DNA from: Chryseobacterium gallinarum
Lineage (GTDB): Bacteria > Bacteroidota > Bacteroidia > Flavobacteriales > Weeksellaceae
DNA: 64,000 nt
NCBI RefSeq assembly: GCF_001021975.1
Contig: NZ_CP009928.1
Span: 682,001-746,000, forward strand
Reading direction: 5' to 3'
This document shows, one piece after another, positions 8,953 to 18,261 of the stretch. Made by a program: the position numbers and the translations under genes. How positions within the stretch are numbered: the first letter of the stretch is position 1; every line of letters starts with the position of its first letter. The notes under the pieces were generated by a model that was not told the DNA's origin, did not search any database, and saw only the letters and a program-made list of their open reading frames with translations.

Positions 8953-10263
8953 TTATTTTTGTCTGAAATATACTTCAATTGGGACTCCGGTAAATCCGAA
9001 CTCTTTTCTCAACTGATTTTCAGTAAATCTTTTATAAGGTTCTTTCACATACTGCGGAAGATTACAGAAGAATACGAATTGTGGTGAAGGTGTAGGAAGC
9101 TGAACACAGTATTTAATTTTAATGTATTTCCCTTTATTGGCCGGTGGAGGTGTTTGCTCAAAAATCGGAAGCATTACCTCATTCAGTTTTGAGGTTTTGA
9201 TTTTTTTCTTACGGTCTTCATACACTTCCATTGCTACTTCTACTGCTTTCAAAATTCTTTGCTTCGTTAAAGCTGAGATGAATAGAATCGGAATATCCTG
9301 AAACTGGCCTATTTTGTCTTTGATAGATTTTTCAAAATCCCGCATTGTGTTCGTTTGCTTGTCTTCAATCAAATCCCACTTGTTTACCAGAATAACAATT
9401 CCTTTTCTGTTTTTCTGAGCCAGTCCGAAAATATTCATATCCTGGGATTCCCATCCCTGGGTAGCATCTACCATGATGATCACTACATCAGAATATTCAA
9501 TAGAGCGGATAGATCTCATAACGGAATAGAATTCAAGATCTTCATTCACCTTGGATTTTTTTCTCATTCCGGCCGTATCTACCAATACAAACTCGTGTCC
9601 GAATTTGTTATACAGGGTCTGGATGCTGTCTCTTGTTGTTCCTGCAATGTCAGTAACAATATTTCTTTCTACATCCAACAATGCGTTGGTCAACGTAGAT
9701 TTTCCTACATTCGGACGACCAGCTATTGTAATCTTAGGCAATCCTTCAAAAGGATCTTTATATTCTGTAGTCGGGAAATCTTTCACAATATCATCCAACA
9801 AATCACCGGTTCCTGATCCTGTAGCCGAAGAAAGTGTATAATATTTTTCAATACCCAACTGATAGAATTCTGTTGCCGGGAGTTCTTCCTTCGCTGAATC
9901 AACTTTGTTGACAACAATATAAATAGGTTTATTGGATCTTCTCAGCAATCTGTAAATTTCGTGGTCTGTATCAGTAAGCCCCTCTTCTACATTCATCATA
10001 AAAATAATAGATGTGGCTTCGTCCACCGCCAGCTGTACCTGCTTACGGATCTCTTCCTCAAAGATATCATCAGTTCCTACATCGTATCCTCCGGTATCAA
10101 TTACGGTAAAGTCTACACCATTCCAGTCGGATTTCCCGTAGTGACGGTCTCTGGTTACACCTGCTGTAGAATCTACAATGGCTTCCCTTCTTTCCAATAA
10201 ACGATTAAAAAGCGTGGATTTTCCTACGTTGGGACGCCCAACGATTGCGACAATATTTGACAT
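8953..10263 (-). CDS. der: ribosome-assembly GTPase Der (EngA)
   Basis: Essential double-GTPase for 50S subunit maturation. In the 436-aa sequence two G domains are seen in tandem: GRPNVGKSTLFN with DTGG and NKVD, then GRPNVGKSTLTN with DTAG and NKWD. They are followed by a C-terminal KH-like domain ending in FGFTGVPIEVYFRQK. Length is normal. It stands alone, with a terminator behind it and a repeat-bearing intergenic region upstream. Confidence 0.97.
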   Translation of the reverse strand: MSNIVAIVGRPNVGKSTLFNRLLERREAIVDSTAGVTRDRHYGKSDWNGVDFTVIDTGGYDVGTDDIFEEEIRKQVQLAVDEATSIIFMMNVEEGLTDTDHEIYRLLRRSNKPIYIVVNKVDSAKEELPATEFYQLGIEKYYTLSSATGSGTGDLLDDIVKDFPTTEYKDPFEGLPKITIAGRPNVGKSTLTNALLDVERNIVTDIAGTTRDSIQTLYNKFGHEFVLVDTAGMRKKSKVNEDLEFYSVMRSIRSIEYSDVVIIMVDATQGWESQDMNIFGLAQKNRKGIVILVNKWDLIEDKQTNTMRDFEKSIKDKIGQFQDIPILFISALTKQRILKAVEVAMEVYEDRKKKIKTSKLNEVMLPIFEQTPPPANKGKYIKIKYCVQLPTPSPQFVFFCNLPQYVKEPYKRFTENQLRKEFGFTGVPIEVYFRQK

Positions 10264-10700
10264 AAAAAAATGTTTAATAATCCTTTCTTACTCAGGATAT
10301 GTTATTAATGGGTTACTCCAACTTTTGGAGCCCAATTTTTTTGCAAAGATAAGGTTTATTATTTAATGCCCAGTATAAGGATTTCTGGTTTAATCAATTG
10401 AAGCCGGGAGATAGAAGCTGGAAGTTATTTCTTCTTTAAAAGTAAACATTCGTTTAACTTTTATTAATTAACTGAAAATAGCTTCCAACGCCTTTTCCAG
10501 CTTCCAGCCTGTATAATTACCTTTCTTAATCCGAATTCAGGTTATTGAGTATTAAAAGTCTCATTTATTTTGATTTTTTTATTAAAAATAATTATTTGGA
10601 TATCAATACCTAAAGCCGTTTATACTGCTATTATACGCATTAATTTTTAATTTAAATTTTCATATTTAAAATTAATTTTCTAATTTCGCGGCATCAAAAC
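10264..10700. other. 437-bp intergenic region between der and tRNA-Gln
   Basis: No ORF with coding character is seen. It holds the der promoter region (10264-10380), an interspersed inverted-repeat element (10401-10511) and A+T-rich sequence leading into the tRNA. Confidence 0.6.
10401..10511. repeat. interspersed inverted repeat, GAAGCTGGAAG family, copy 1
   Basis: The left end carries GAAGCTGGAAG (10414-10424). The right end carries TTCCAGCTTCCAG (about 10494-10506), its complement. About 70-80 bp of A+T-rich sequence lies between. The same end motif recurs at 30381-30510 around a different interior. Confidence 0.6.
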
Positions 10701-10771
10701 AGACCCATGGTGTAGCGGTAACACTACTGATTTTGGTTCAGTCATCTGGGGTTCGAATCCCTGTGGGTCTA
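10701..10771 (+). tRNA. tRNA-Gln (anticodon TTG)
   Basis: Cloverleaf read by eye: acceptor arms 10701-10707 and 10764-10770 pair at all seven positions, with discriminator A10771. The D stem is GTG/CAC, the anticodon stem is ACTGA/TCAGT with loop TTTTGGT (anticodon TTG at 10733-10735), and the T arm contains GGTTCGAATCC. CCA is not encoded. Intron-free and of normal size. Confidence 0.96.
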
Positions 10772-10772
10772 C

Positions 10773-10800
10773 AAACCATCCTTTTAAAGGGTGGTTTTTC
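10773..10800 (+). terminator. terminator of tRNA-Gln
   Basis: AACCATCC and GGGTGGTT arms (one G-T pair) with a short loop, followed by TTTCTTTTT, directly behind the tRNA. Confidence 0.75.
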
Positions 10801-11059
10801 TTTTTATTATATTTTCTAATACATCACAATTTGTTTTCTAGTTTATATCTATTCCAAAACTGTAGGCATTTTTATTAAAAAATTCCAGTCTATACAAACG
10901 TATCCTATAACCTTCATTATATTTTATTCCACATAAAATAAAAAACAATTAATTTTTTACAATATTTAATTATTTTTTATTATTTTTATCCATACATAAT
11001 GAAATATTTTATATATTTATTCAATCATTATTAAAAAAACTACCATGAAAACGAGTTCT

Positions 11060-11078
11060 TGCCAATATCACATTGGCA
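11060..11078. other. perfect hairpin, 7-bp stem
   Basis: TGCCAAT and ATTGGCA are separated by 5 nt. It stands alone in A+T-rich DNA and is followed 5 nt later by a second, longer stem-loop. No run of T follows, so it is not an obvious terminator. Confidence 0.5.
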
Positions 11079-11083
11079 CGTAC

Positions 11084-11117
11084 TATACTCGGCTAACAGC
11101 AAATCCGATCGAGTATA
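11084..11117. other. perfect hairpin, 8-bp stem with 18-nt loop
   Basis: TATACTCG (11084-11091) pairs with CGAGTATA (11110-11117). Together with the hairpin at 11060 it forms a two-stem structure about 280-330 bp upstream of the small secreted protein gene. Function unknown. Confidence 0.45.
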
Positions 11118-11394
11118 TAGTAAGCAAATACTTTTTTCATTGTAGGGTAGGATATTTTTTTGAAAGTAGGTTTTCAGAATATTTGTTTTGCAACAATAAG
11201 TACGATTGACAAAAGAAAAAACAGACGAAAACTCTTTGAAACAAAAAGTAAAAGACACCGGTAAAAAAAATTGAATACAAAAGTTGATTATACAACAACT
11301 CAAAAAGTGTATCACCAATTCAATAATTTTAAAAACAGGTTAAGAAAAAAGTTCTCACCTTAGCCTGAACAAAATGAGGACAAAACTAATTACT

Positions 11395-11802
11395 ATGAAA
11401 AAGATCTTATTATTAACAACCGTTTTAAGTGTAGCATCATTATATGCGAATACCACAATTCCAACACCAGAAAAAGGAAACTATACTGCAGCCAATGCTT
11501 ATAAAAAAATTGAATTGGATTACACCATAAAAGACGTTAATGGAACGACCTGGCACATCTACGGATGGGTTGATGTTTCAATAGGTTTAGGTGGAATCTC
11601 AATCAACCACTATGATGTTCATTTAGTAGGTGGTGGTAATCACTATCACTTTGTTGGAAAAATGTCAACACAAGGTAATGGAAGCACAGATATTGACGGC
11701 CTTTTAGAGGATGTTATTAATAAAAAAACTATAGATATCGATGGCGATATGAAGACTTTACTTATCCAGATAAATGACGATGTGATCAAGAACAATTCTT
11801 AA
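11395..11802 (+). CDS. small secreted protein of unknown function
   Basis: 135-aa protein with a clear signal peptide (MKKILLLTTVLSVASLYA, cleavage near ANT). The ATG at 11395 is preferred over the one seven codons upstream because the signal peptide begins there. The mature part is rich in Gly, His and aromatic residues (YDVHLVGGGNHYHFVG) and ends in acidic repeats (DIDGLLEDV, DIDGDM). I do not recognise the family. A gene for a second small secreted protein follows 53 bp later on the same strand, so the two may be linked. Probably periplasmic or exported. Confidence 0.7.
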   Translation: MKKILLLTTVLSVASLYANTTIPTPEKGNYTAANAYKKIELDYTIKDVNGTTWHIYGWVDVSIGLGGISINHYDVHLVGGGNHYHFVGKMSTQGNGSTDIDGLLEDVINKKTIDIDGDMKTLLIQINDDVIKNNS

Positions 11803-11855
11803 ATATAACAGATGGCAAGGGGTAAACCCTTGCCATTTTTAACCTGTATTACCAC

Positions 11856-12245
11856 ATGAAAAAAATATCTTACTTATTAATTCCCGTTATCTGTTTATCT
11901 TTCATGAAACAAACCAATGATCAGTTTCTGGGTAACTGGAAAGTGGATGATATTATCAATTTAAGTGATAAAAGTGAGTTTAAAGAATTAGCATTACACC
12001 AATTGGTAAAAGAAAAAATCCGGGAAGAGAATATCCATATTGTAGTAAGACCTGACAGTATCATTATGTATAAAAAAGGAATTGCTACTGAAAAGGCGAA
12101 ATTGTTTTTCACTCCTACCGCCAAAAAAGACAGTGTATTCATCAGATTTGATAATCATACCGGATCTATTACATTAAAAGGGAAAGATCATGGGGTCTTA
12201 ACCCTGGAAAATAAAACCCAGTTTTTTCTTCAGAAAGATAAATAA
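11856..12245 (+). CDS. small secreted protein, lipocalin-like GxW motif
   Basis: 129-aa protein starting with a short hydrophobic leader (MKKISYLLIPVICLSFM). Near the mature N-terminus is FLGNWKVDDI, similar to the GxW opening strand of lipocalin-like beta barrels. The rest alternates as expected for beta strands, ending in TLENKTQFFLQ. A specific family is not recognised, and the lipocalin-like idea rests on that motif alone. It is followed 3 bp after its stop by a strong terminator. Confidence 0.65.
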   Translation: MKKISYLLIPVICLSFMKQTNDQFLGNWKVDDIINLSDKSEFKELALHQLVKEKIREENIHIVVRPDSIIMYKKGIATEKAKLFFTPTAKKDSVFIRFDNHTGSITLKGKDHGVLTLENKTQFFLQKDK

Positions 12246-12247
12246 AA

Positions 12248-12267
12248 AGACAGCATTCCTGCTGTCT
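12248..12267. terminator. bidirectional terminator between the small secreted gene and katG
   Basis: AGACAGCA and TGCTGTCT arms with a 4-nt loop lie between the convergent genes ending at 12245 and 12295. An A run precedes it and a T-rich stretch follows, so it can serve both strands. Confidence 0.75.
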
Positions 12268-12294
12268 CTAAGTTTTTATAAATAAGGTCATCTG

Positions 12295-14580
<2,286 letters not shown>

Positions 14581-14637
14581 TTATTTATTTTATATTGATT
14601 AATGCAGATTAAGTAACTTTTCTGTTGTAAGACATGA

Positions 14638-14668
14638 CAAACTTACAATCCTTATCTAATAAATACAA
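14638..14668 (-). promoter_or_regulatory. katG promoter (TTG-N20-TAAGTTTG)
   Basis: On the minus strand TTG at 14668-14666 and TAAGTTTG at 14645-14638 are separated by 20 nt. This is a good match to the Bacteroidota -33/-7 consensus, about 64 bp upstream of the katG ATG. Confidence 0.6.
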
Positions 14669-14690
14669 TCTATTAATTATTATTTCAACG

Positions 14691-14705
14691 ATAGTAAAAA
14701 ACTAT
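14691..14705. promoter_or_regulatory. candidate OxyR half-site
   Basis: ATAG-N7-CTAT exactly matches one half of the OxyR consensus. It lies roughly 60-75 bp upstream of the inferred katG start point. The second half-site is poor: only TTAT is found at the expected spacing. Confidence 0.35.
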
Positions 14706-14998
14706 AATTAAATACTTCCGCGGCATTTATCAAAGACATTATTGTGGTATTAAGTTAGCGATTTTTTTGTATCAATTGAGTGAAAACATCATTACCCCAC
14801 TCTATTTAGAATGACTCAAAGAATATCGGACAAATCTGAAAACCAAAAGTTTGAAAGTATTAAACTTACAGTAACAACATTCTCAATTTATAAACGTTTT
14901 TTCTGATGATTGCTATAAAACAATTCTTCCTTCTTCCTGTTTCCGGTATACAATCTTAAAATAAATTAGCTATCTTTATATAAGAAACATGAACATCT

Positions 14999-15466
14999 AT
15001 GAAAAAAGTATTAGTTGTCATTCTGGTAGCCTTTATTATGATCCAGTTTTTTCCTATCGATAAAACCAATCCTCCCTTAACTCCGGGCATGGATTTTCTG
15101 AAGATTAAAAAAACTCCTGATAAAATTGCCAAAACCATCCGTACTTCCTGCTATGACTGCCACTCCAATGAAACCAGATATCCCTGGTATGCAAATATTT
15201 CACCGGCTTCATGGTTTTTGAAAAACCACATTAATGAGGGCAGAAAACATCTTAATTTTTCTACCTTTGCTGTATATGAGCCTCAGAGGCAACTCAAAAA
15301 ATTAGAAGAGTGTATAGAAATGATTGAAAAAAAAGAAATGCCTCTTGAATCTTATTATATAGGACATCAAAATGCAAAGTTAGCGGATGAACAGCGTGCT
15401 GATTTGGTTAAATACTTTAATAAGATAAAAGAAGATACTGAAAGAGGAATTATGTTTAATAAATAG
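14999..15466 (+). CDS. haem-binding domain protein (Haem_bd family)
   Basis: 155-aa protein with one N-terminal hydrophobic segment (residues 4-18), probably a membrane anchor facing the periplasm. It carries a c-type haem motif CYDCH (C51, C54, H55) inside SCYDCHSNETRYPWY, the signature of the Bacteroidota Haem_bd family. The acidic/basic helical tail contains KKEMPLESYYIGHQNAKL with possible Met/His axial ligands. The DCC-family gene follows within 6 bp, so they are probably cotranscribed. A role in electron transfer is inferred; the partner is unknown. Confidence 0.85.
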   Translation: MKKVLVVILVAFIMIQFFPIDKTNPPLTPGMDFLKIKKTPDKIAKTIRTSCYDCHSNETRYPWYANISPASWFLKNHINEGRKHLNFSTFAVYEPQRQLKKLEECIEMIEKKEMPLESYYIGHQNAKLADEQRADLVKYFNKIKEDTERGIMFNK

Positions 15467-15471
15467 AAATT

Positions 15472-15882
15472 GTGGAAAACTGGGAAAATAAACATATTGT
15501 ATTTTTTGACGGGAATTGTGGTGTCTGCAATTTCTGGGTCCAGTGGATTCTGGAAAGGGATAAAAAAGACAAATTTATGTTTGCTTCATTGCAATCCGGT
15601 TTCGGACAGCAATTTTTATCAGAAAGAGGATTAGAAACGAAGGTATTTAACACGCTTTATCTTTGGAAGCCGCATCAGTATTATTTAATCAAGTCAAAAG
15701 CTGTCCTGGAAATTGCCAATATGCTGGGAGGAATTTACAGACTTTCAATTATTGGAAAAATTATACCCGCCTTTCTGAGTGACCAACTTTATGATATCAT
15801 TTCAAAAAACAGAATGAAACTGGCCAATCAAAAGTGCTTTCTCCCTGATGAGCATCAGAAGAAAAAGTTTATCCAGGTTTGA
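15472..15882 (+). CDS. DCC-family thiol-disulfide oxidoreductase-like protein (DUF393)
   Basis: 136-aa protein with the family-defining motif FFDGNCGVC (C16 and C19 form CxxC), followed by WVQWILERD and FASLQSGFGQQFL. Members are thioredoxin-like and predicted to be redox-active. The start is GTG at 15472, placed 5 nt after the stop of the haem-binding gene. No signal peptide is seen. The operon with a c-type haem protein suggests a redox link, but this is inference. Confidence 0.85.
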   Translation: MENWENKHIVFFDGNCGVCNFWVQWILERDKKDKFMFASLQSGFGQQFLSERGLETKVFNTLYLWKPHQYYLIKSKAVLEIANMLGGIYRLSIIGKIIPAFLSDQLYDIISKNRMKLANQKCFLPDEHQKKKFIQV

Positions 15883-15901
15883 TAATCCCGCATATTCACA
15901 A

Positions 15902-15960
15902 ATTCCGCAAATGTTATTCTTACAAAAGAGATCCACGTTTGTCAGCAACATCTGCGGAAT
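15902..15960. repeat. inverted repeat between convergent genes
   Basis: Fourteen-base arms (15902-15915 and 15947-15960, core TTCCGCAAATGTT) pair with one mismatch around a 31-nt interior. It lies between the DCC gene and the convergent alpha-amylase gene. It lacks a strong T run, so it may be a degenerate interspersed repeat that doubles as a terminator. Confidence 0.45.
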
Positions 15961-15986
15961 CAATATCAATAGAATCTGTCCTTTAC

Positions 15987-17420
15987 TTATAAATTAACCG
16001 ACCATATGGAATAGCTATTCGGCGGGCATTGGATTTTTACCCATTTATCCCCCTGAGTTGTAGGATACCAGCTTGAGTGTCCGGTAAAATCTTTAATCTG
16101 TTGGCTGCTCCAATTGGTTTCAACCCATCTTTCCTGCCAGCTTGAAGAGGTATTGATATACACTACAAGTCCGGGATTCCCGTTATATCCGTTACGTCTT
16201 GCAATGTATTCGTCATTATCCGTATAAAGAATAGATGTAGTTCCTGTTGCCTTATTATTATGGATCCAGATCAGGTTGTTCATTCTTTCTTTATTCAGCC
16301 ATTCTTCATAATCCCTGTAGAAAATGGTAGGATAGCCTTCATGAGTCAGAATATAGGCATAGGCAGGCATTTTATTATAAATGATATCCGTATCATGATT
16401 GGCAACAAAAGTTACTGCCTTATAAGGATTTCTTTTCCACATCATATCGTCATTCAGGGCGTTTAAATTGCCATTATCAAAAGCTTCATCCATTTTATAG
16501 TAAGCAGCAAAGTCAAACACGGAACTGTTTGCATTATTAGCCCACCATTCCAGTGTATTGACATTGGAGTCCCAAAGCTCTCCCACGGAAAATCCTCCTA
16601 CCTTGGAGTTCCACGTATTGACTACCCACGGTCCGAAGCCTTTGACATAATCAAATCTCCAGCCATCGAACTTCATTACATTTTTATAGTATTTTGCGAC
16701 AGAGTCGTCCCGGCCCCAGAGCCAGTCCTGTACATGAGGATTGGCATGACACAGATCCGGAAATCCACCAAAAGAACCTTCATCATTATTTCCGTAGGCA
16801 TTTTTATAAAAGTCATTGTAATTTCTTTGAAACTTTCCCGAAGCGATTCCGGAAAAATCCGTCCAGGTATTTGTTCCCGTAAAAGGATTGGCTTCCGATT
16901 TTCCTCCACTGTTATGATTGATGACAATATCCGCATATACCTGCATATTTTCTGCATGCGCTTTTGTAATCAATGCCTCCAGCTCTGTTCTGGATCCGAA
17001 GCGGGTTTCGATACTTCCATTTTGATTGAAATTCCCAAAATCATAATAATCTGTGGGATCATAGCCCATGGAATAAGCTCCGTTCTGAGCTTTTGAAGCA
17101 GGAGGAAGCCATACTGCCCCAATGCCTGCATCCGACCAGGCTGTCAGTTTATCTTTAACGGTATTCCACCAATTACCCCCTTCCGGAACATCCCAATAAA
17201 AACCCTGCATCAGAACTCCTCCACCGGGCCCGGATACAAATTTTCCCTGTACAGACACTTTTCCTGTACTAAATGGTCTCCCATCATGATGGGTCACATT
17301 AATTGTTTTATTGTGAGCCTCTTGTTTCCCCGGAGCTTCGATTGTTGATTCATCATTATTCCGGCAAGAGCTCATCACGGTTAAAGCCAGTAAAGAAAGA
17401 AGGAAATGTGTTTTTTTCAT
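15987..17420 (-). CDS. alpha-amylase, GH13 family lipoprotein
   Basis: Hydrolyses alpha-1,4-glucans. The 477-aa product begins with a lipoprotein signal (lipobox VMSSC, Cys19), so it is probably membrane-anchored and surface or periplasmic. The GH13 conserved regions are all present: DIVINH (164-169), GWRFDYVKGF with nucleophile Asp257, GELWD with acid/base Glu281, and FVANHD with Asp343. The barrel begins with LMQGFYWDVPEGG, typical of calcium-dependent bacterial alpha-amylases. The C-terminal beta domain (YIARRNGYNGNPGLVVYINT) is complete. It is isolated and not in a Sus-type polysaccharide locus. Confidence 0.92.
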   Translation of the reverse strand: MKKTHFLLSLLALTVMSSCRNNDESTIEAPGKQEAHNKTINVTHHDGRPFSTGKVSVQGKFVSGPGGGVLMQGFYWDVPEGGNWWNTVKDKLTAWSDAGIGAVWLPPASKAQNGAYSMGYDPTDYYDFGNFNQNGSIETRFGSRTELEALITKAHAENMQVYADIVINHNSGGKSEANPFTGTNTWTDFSGIASGKFQRNYNDFYKNAYGNNDEGSFGGFPDLCHANPHVQDWLWGRDDSVAKYYKNVMKFDGWRFDYVKGFGPWVVNTWNSKVGGFSVGELWDSNVNTLEWWANNANSSVFDFAAYYKMDEAFDNGNLNALNDDMMWKRNPYKAVTFVANHDTDIIYNKMPAYAYILTHEGYPTIFYRDYEEWLNKERMNNLIWIHNNKATGTTSILYTDNDEYIARRNGYNGNPGLVVYINTSSSWQERWVETNWSSQQIKDFTGHSSWYPTTQGDKWVKIQCPPNSYSIWSVNL

Positions 17421-17593
17421 ATCAATATCTGATTAGTAATTCATTAACCAATTTACACTTTTATCAAAAATAAACTCCAATCGTTGAGAAATATTTTCAT
17501 TTTCTCCAATAAACATTCAGAAAGGATGGATGAAATTTTCATTAAAAAATCATAAATTTTTAAGATTCCCGAAACAATTTTTCTTTTAATGCA

Positions 17594-17601
17594 TATATTT
17601 G
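17594..17601 (+). promoter_or_regulatory. -7 box of the DUF4290-murA unit
   Basis: TATATTTG ends 6 nt before the ATG at 17608, so the transcript is expected to have almost no leader. No TTG is seen at the usual -33 spacing. Confidence 0.5.
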
Positions 17602-17607
17602 CATACT

Positions 17608-18261
17608 ATGGAATACAATACCCAAAAAACTCAGCTTCATATGCCGGAATACGGCAGGATTATACAACAATTGGTTGAGCGCTGTAAAGAACTTCCTACC
17701 AAAGAGGAAAGAAGTGAAATGGCTATGGCCATTATCGATTTTATGGGTCAGAGAAACCCACAACTTCGCGACGAAGAAAATTATAAACATAAACTTTGGG
17801 ACCATCTTTTTATTCTGGCAGATTATGATCTGGATGTAGAATCCCCATATCCTTTTCCAACCAGGGAACAATTGGCAGAAAAGCCTAAAAAAATGGAATA
17901 TCCAAAACTTCAGGGAGATTTTAAATTTTACGGAAAAAGTATTCTTCAATTGATTGATAAAGCAATTGAACTGGAAACCGGCGATGAAAAAGAAGCCCTT
18001 ATCGAGGTGATTGCCAACAATATGAAGAAGTCTTACAATGTCTATAATAAGGAACACGTAACGGACGATGTTATTTTCAGGCATCTCAAGGAATTGTCGG
18101 AAAACAGGTTAGATCTTACCGGAATTGATTCTCTTGAAAAAAGTAAAATTTATTACACAAATAATAATAACCGAAACAACAAAAACAGCAGCGGCAATAA
18201 AAACCAAAGTAACAACAACAATAATAACAAACGAAAGCATAATCATAAAAACAGAAAATAA
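17608..18261 (+). CDS. DUF4290 family protein with Asn/Lys-rich tail
   Basis: 217-aa protein. The first 165 residues match the Bacteroidota DUF4290 family (MEYNTQKTQLHMPEYG, AMAIIDFMGQRNPQLRD, HKLWDHLFILADYDLDV). From about residue 172 the sequence turns into a low-complexity tail of Asn, Lys and some Ser, His and Arg, predicted disordered and strongly basic. The ATG at 17608 is used because the family start MEYN lies there; the longer reading from TTG has no support. The stop overlaps the murA start by one base (TAATG), implying translational coupling. Function unknown. Confidence 0.88.
   Translation: MEYNTQKTQLHMPEYGRIIQQLVERCKELPTKEERSEMAMAIIDFMGQRNPQLRDEENYKHKLWDHLFILADYDLDVESPYPFPTREQLAEKPKKMEYPKLQGDFKFYGKSILQLIDKAIELETGDEKEALIEVIANNMKKSYNVYNKEHVTDDVIFRHLKELSENRLDLTGIDSLEKSKIYYTNNNNRNNKNSSGNKNQSNNNNNNKRKHNHKNRK

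Larger units (their letters stand above)
10801..11394. other. A+T-rich intergenic region with a possible small ORF and hairpins
   Basis: About 590 bp without a convincing gene. 10801-11040 is very A+T-rich and featureless. From 11044 a 54-codon plus-strand ORF (to about 11208) begins and overlaps two perfect hairpins. 11210-11394 is A-rich with stops in all frames and probably holds the promoter of the next gene. Confidence 0.5.

Noticed and set aside
9355..9816. Plus-strand ORF of 153 codons within der
   Set aside because: Lies antisense to conserved GTPase motifs and its translation has no domain; a shadow of der.
11040..11318. Minus-strand ORF of 92 codons in the region before the small secreted gene
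   Set aside because: Very A+T-rich, Cys/Phe-rich translation with no family resemblance, and it overlaps two hairpins. It reads as chance ORF in non-coding DNA.
17560..18084. Minus-strand ORF of 174 codons over the DUF4290 gene
   Set aside because: Antisense to a conserved family; Phe/Ile-rich shadow frame.
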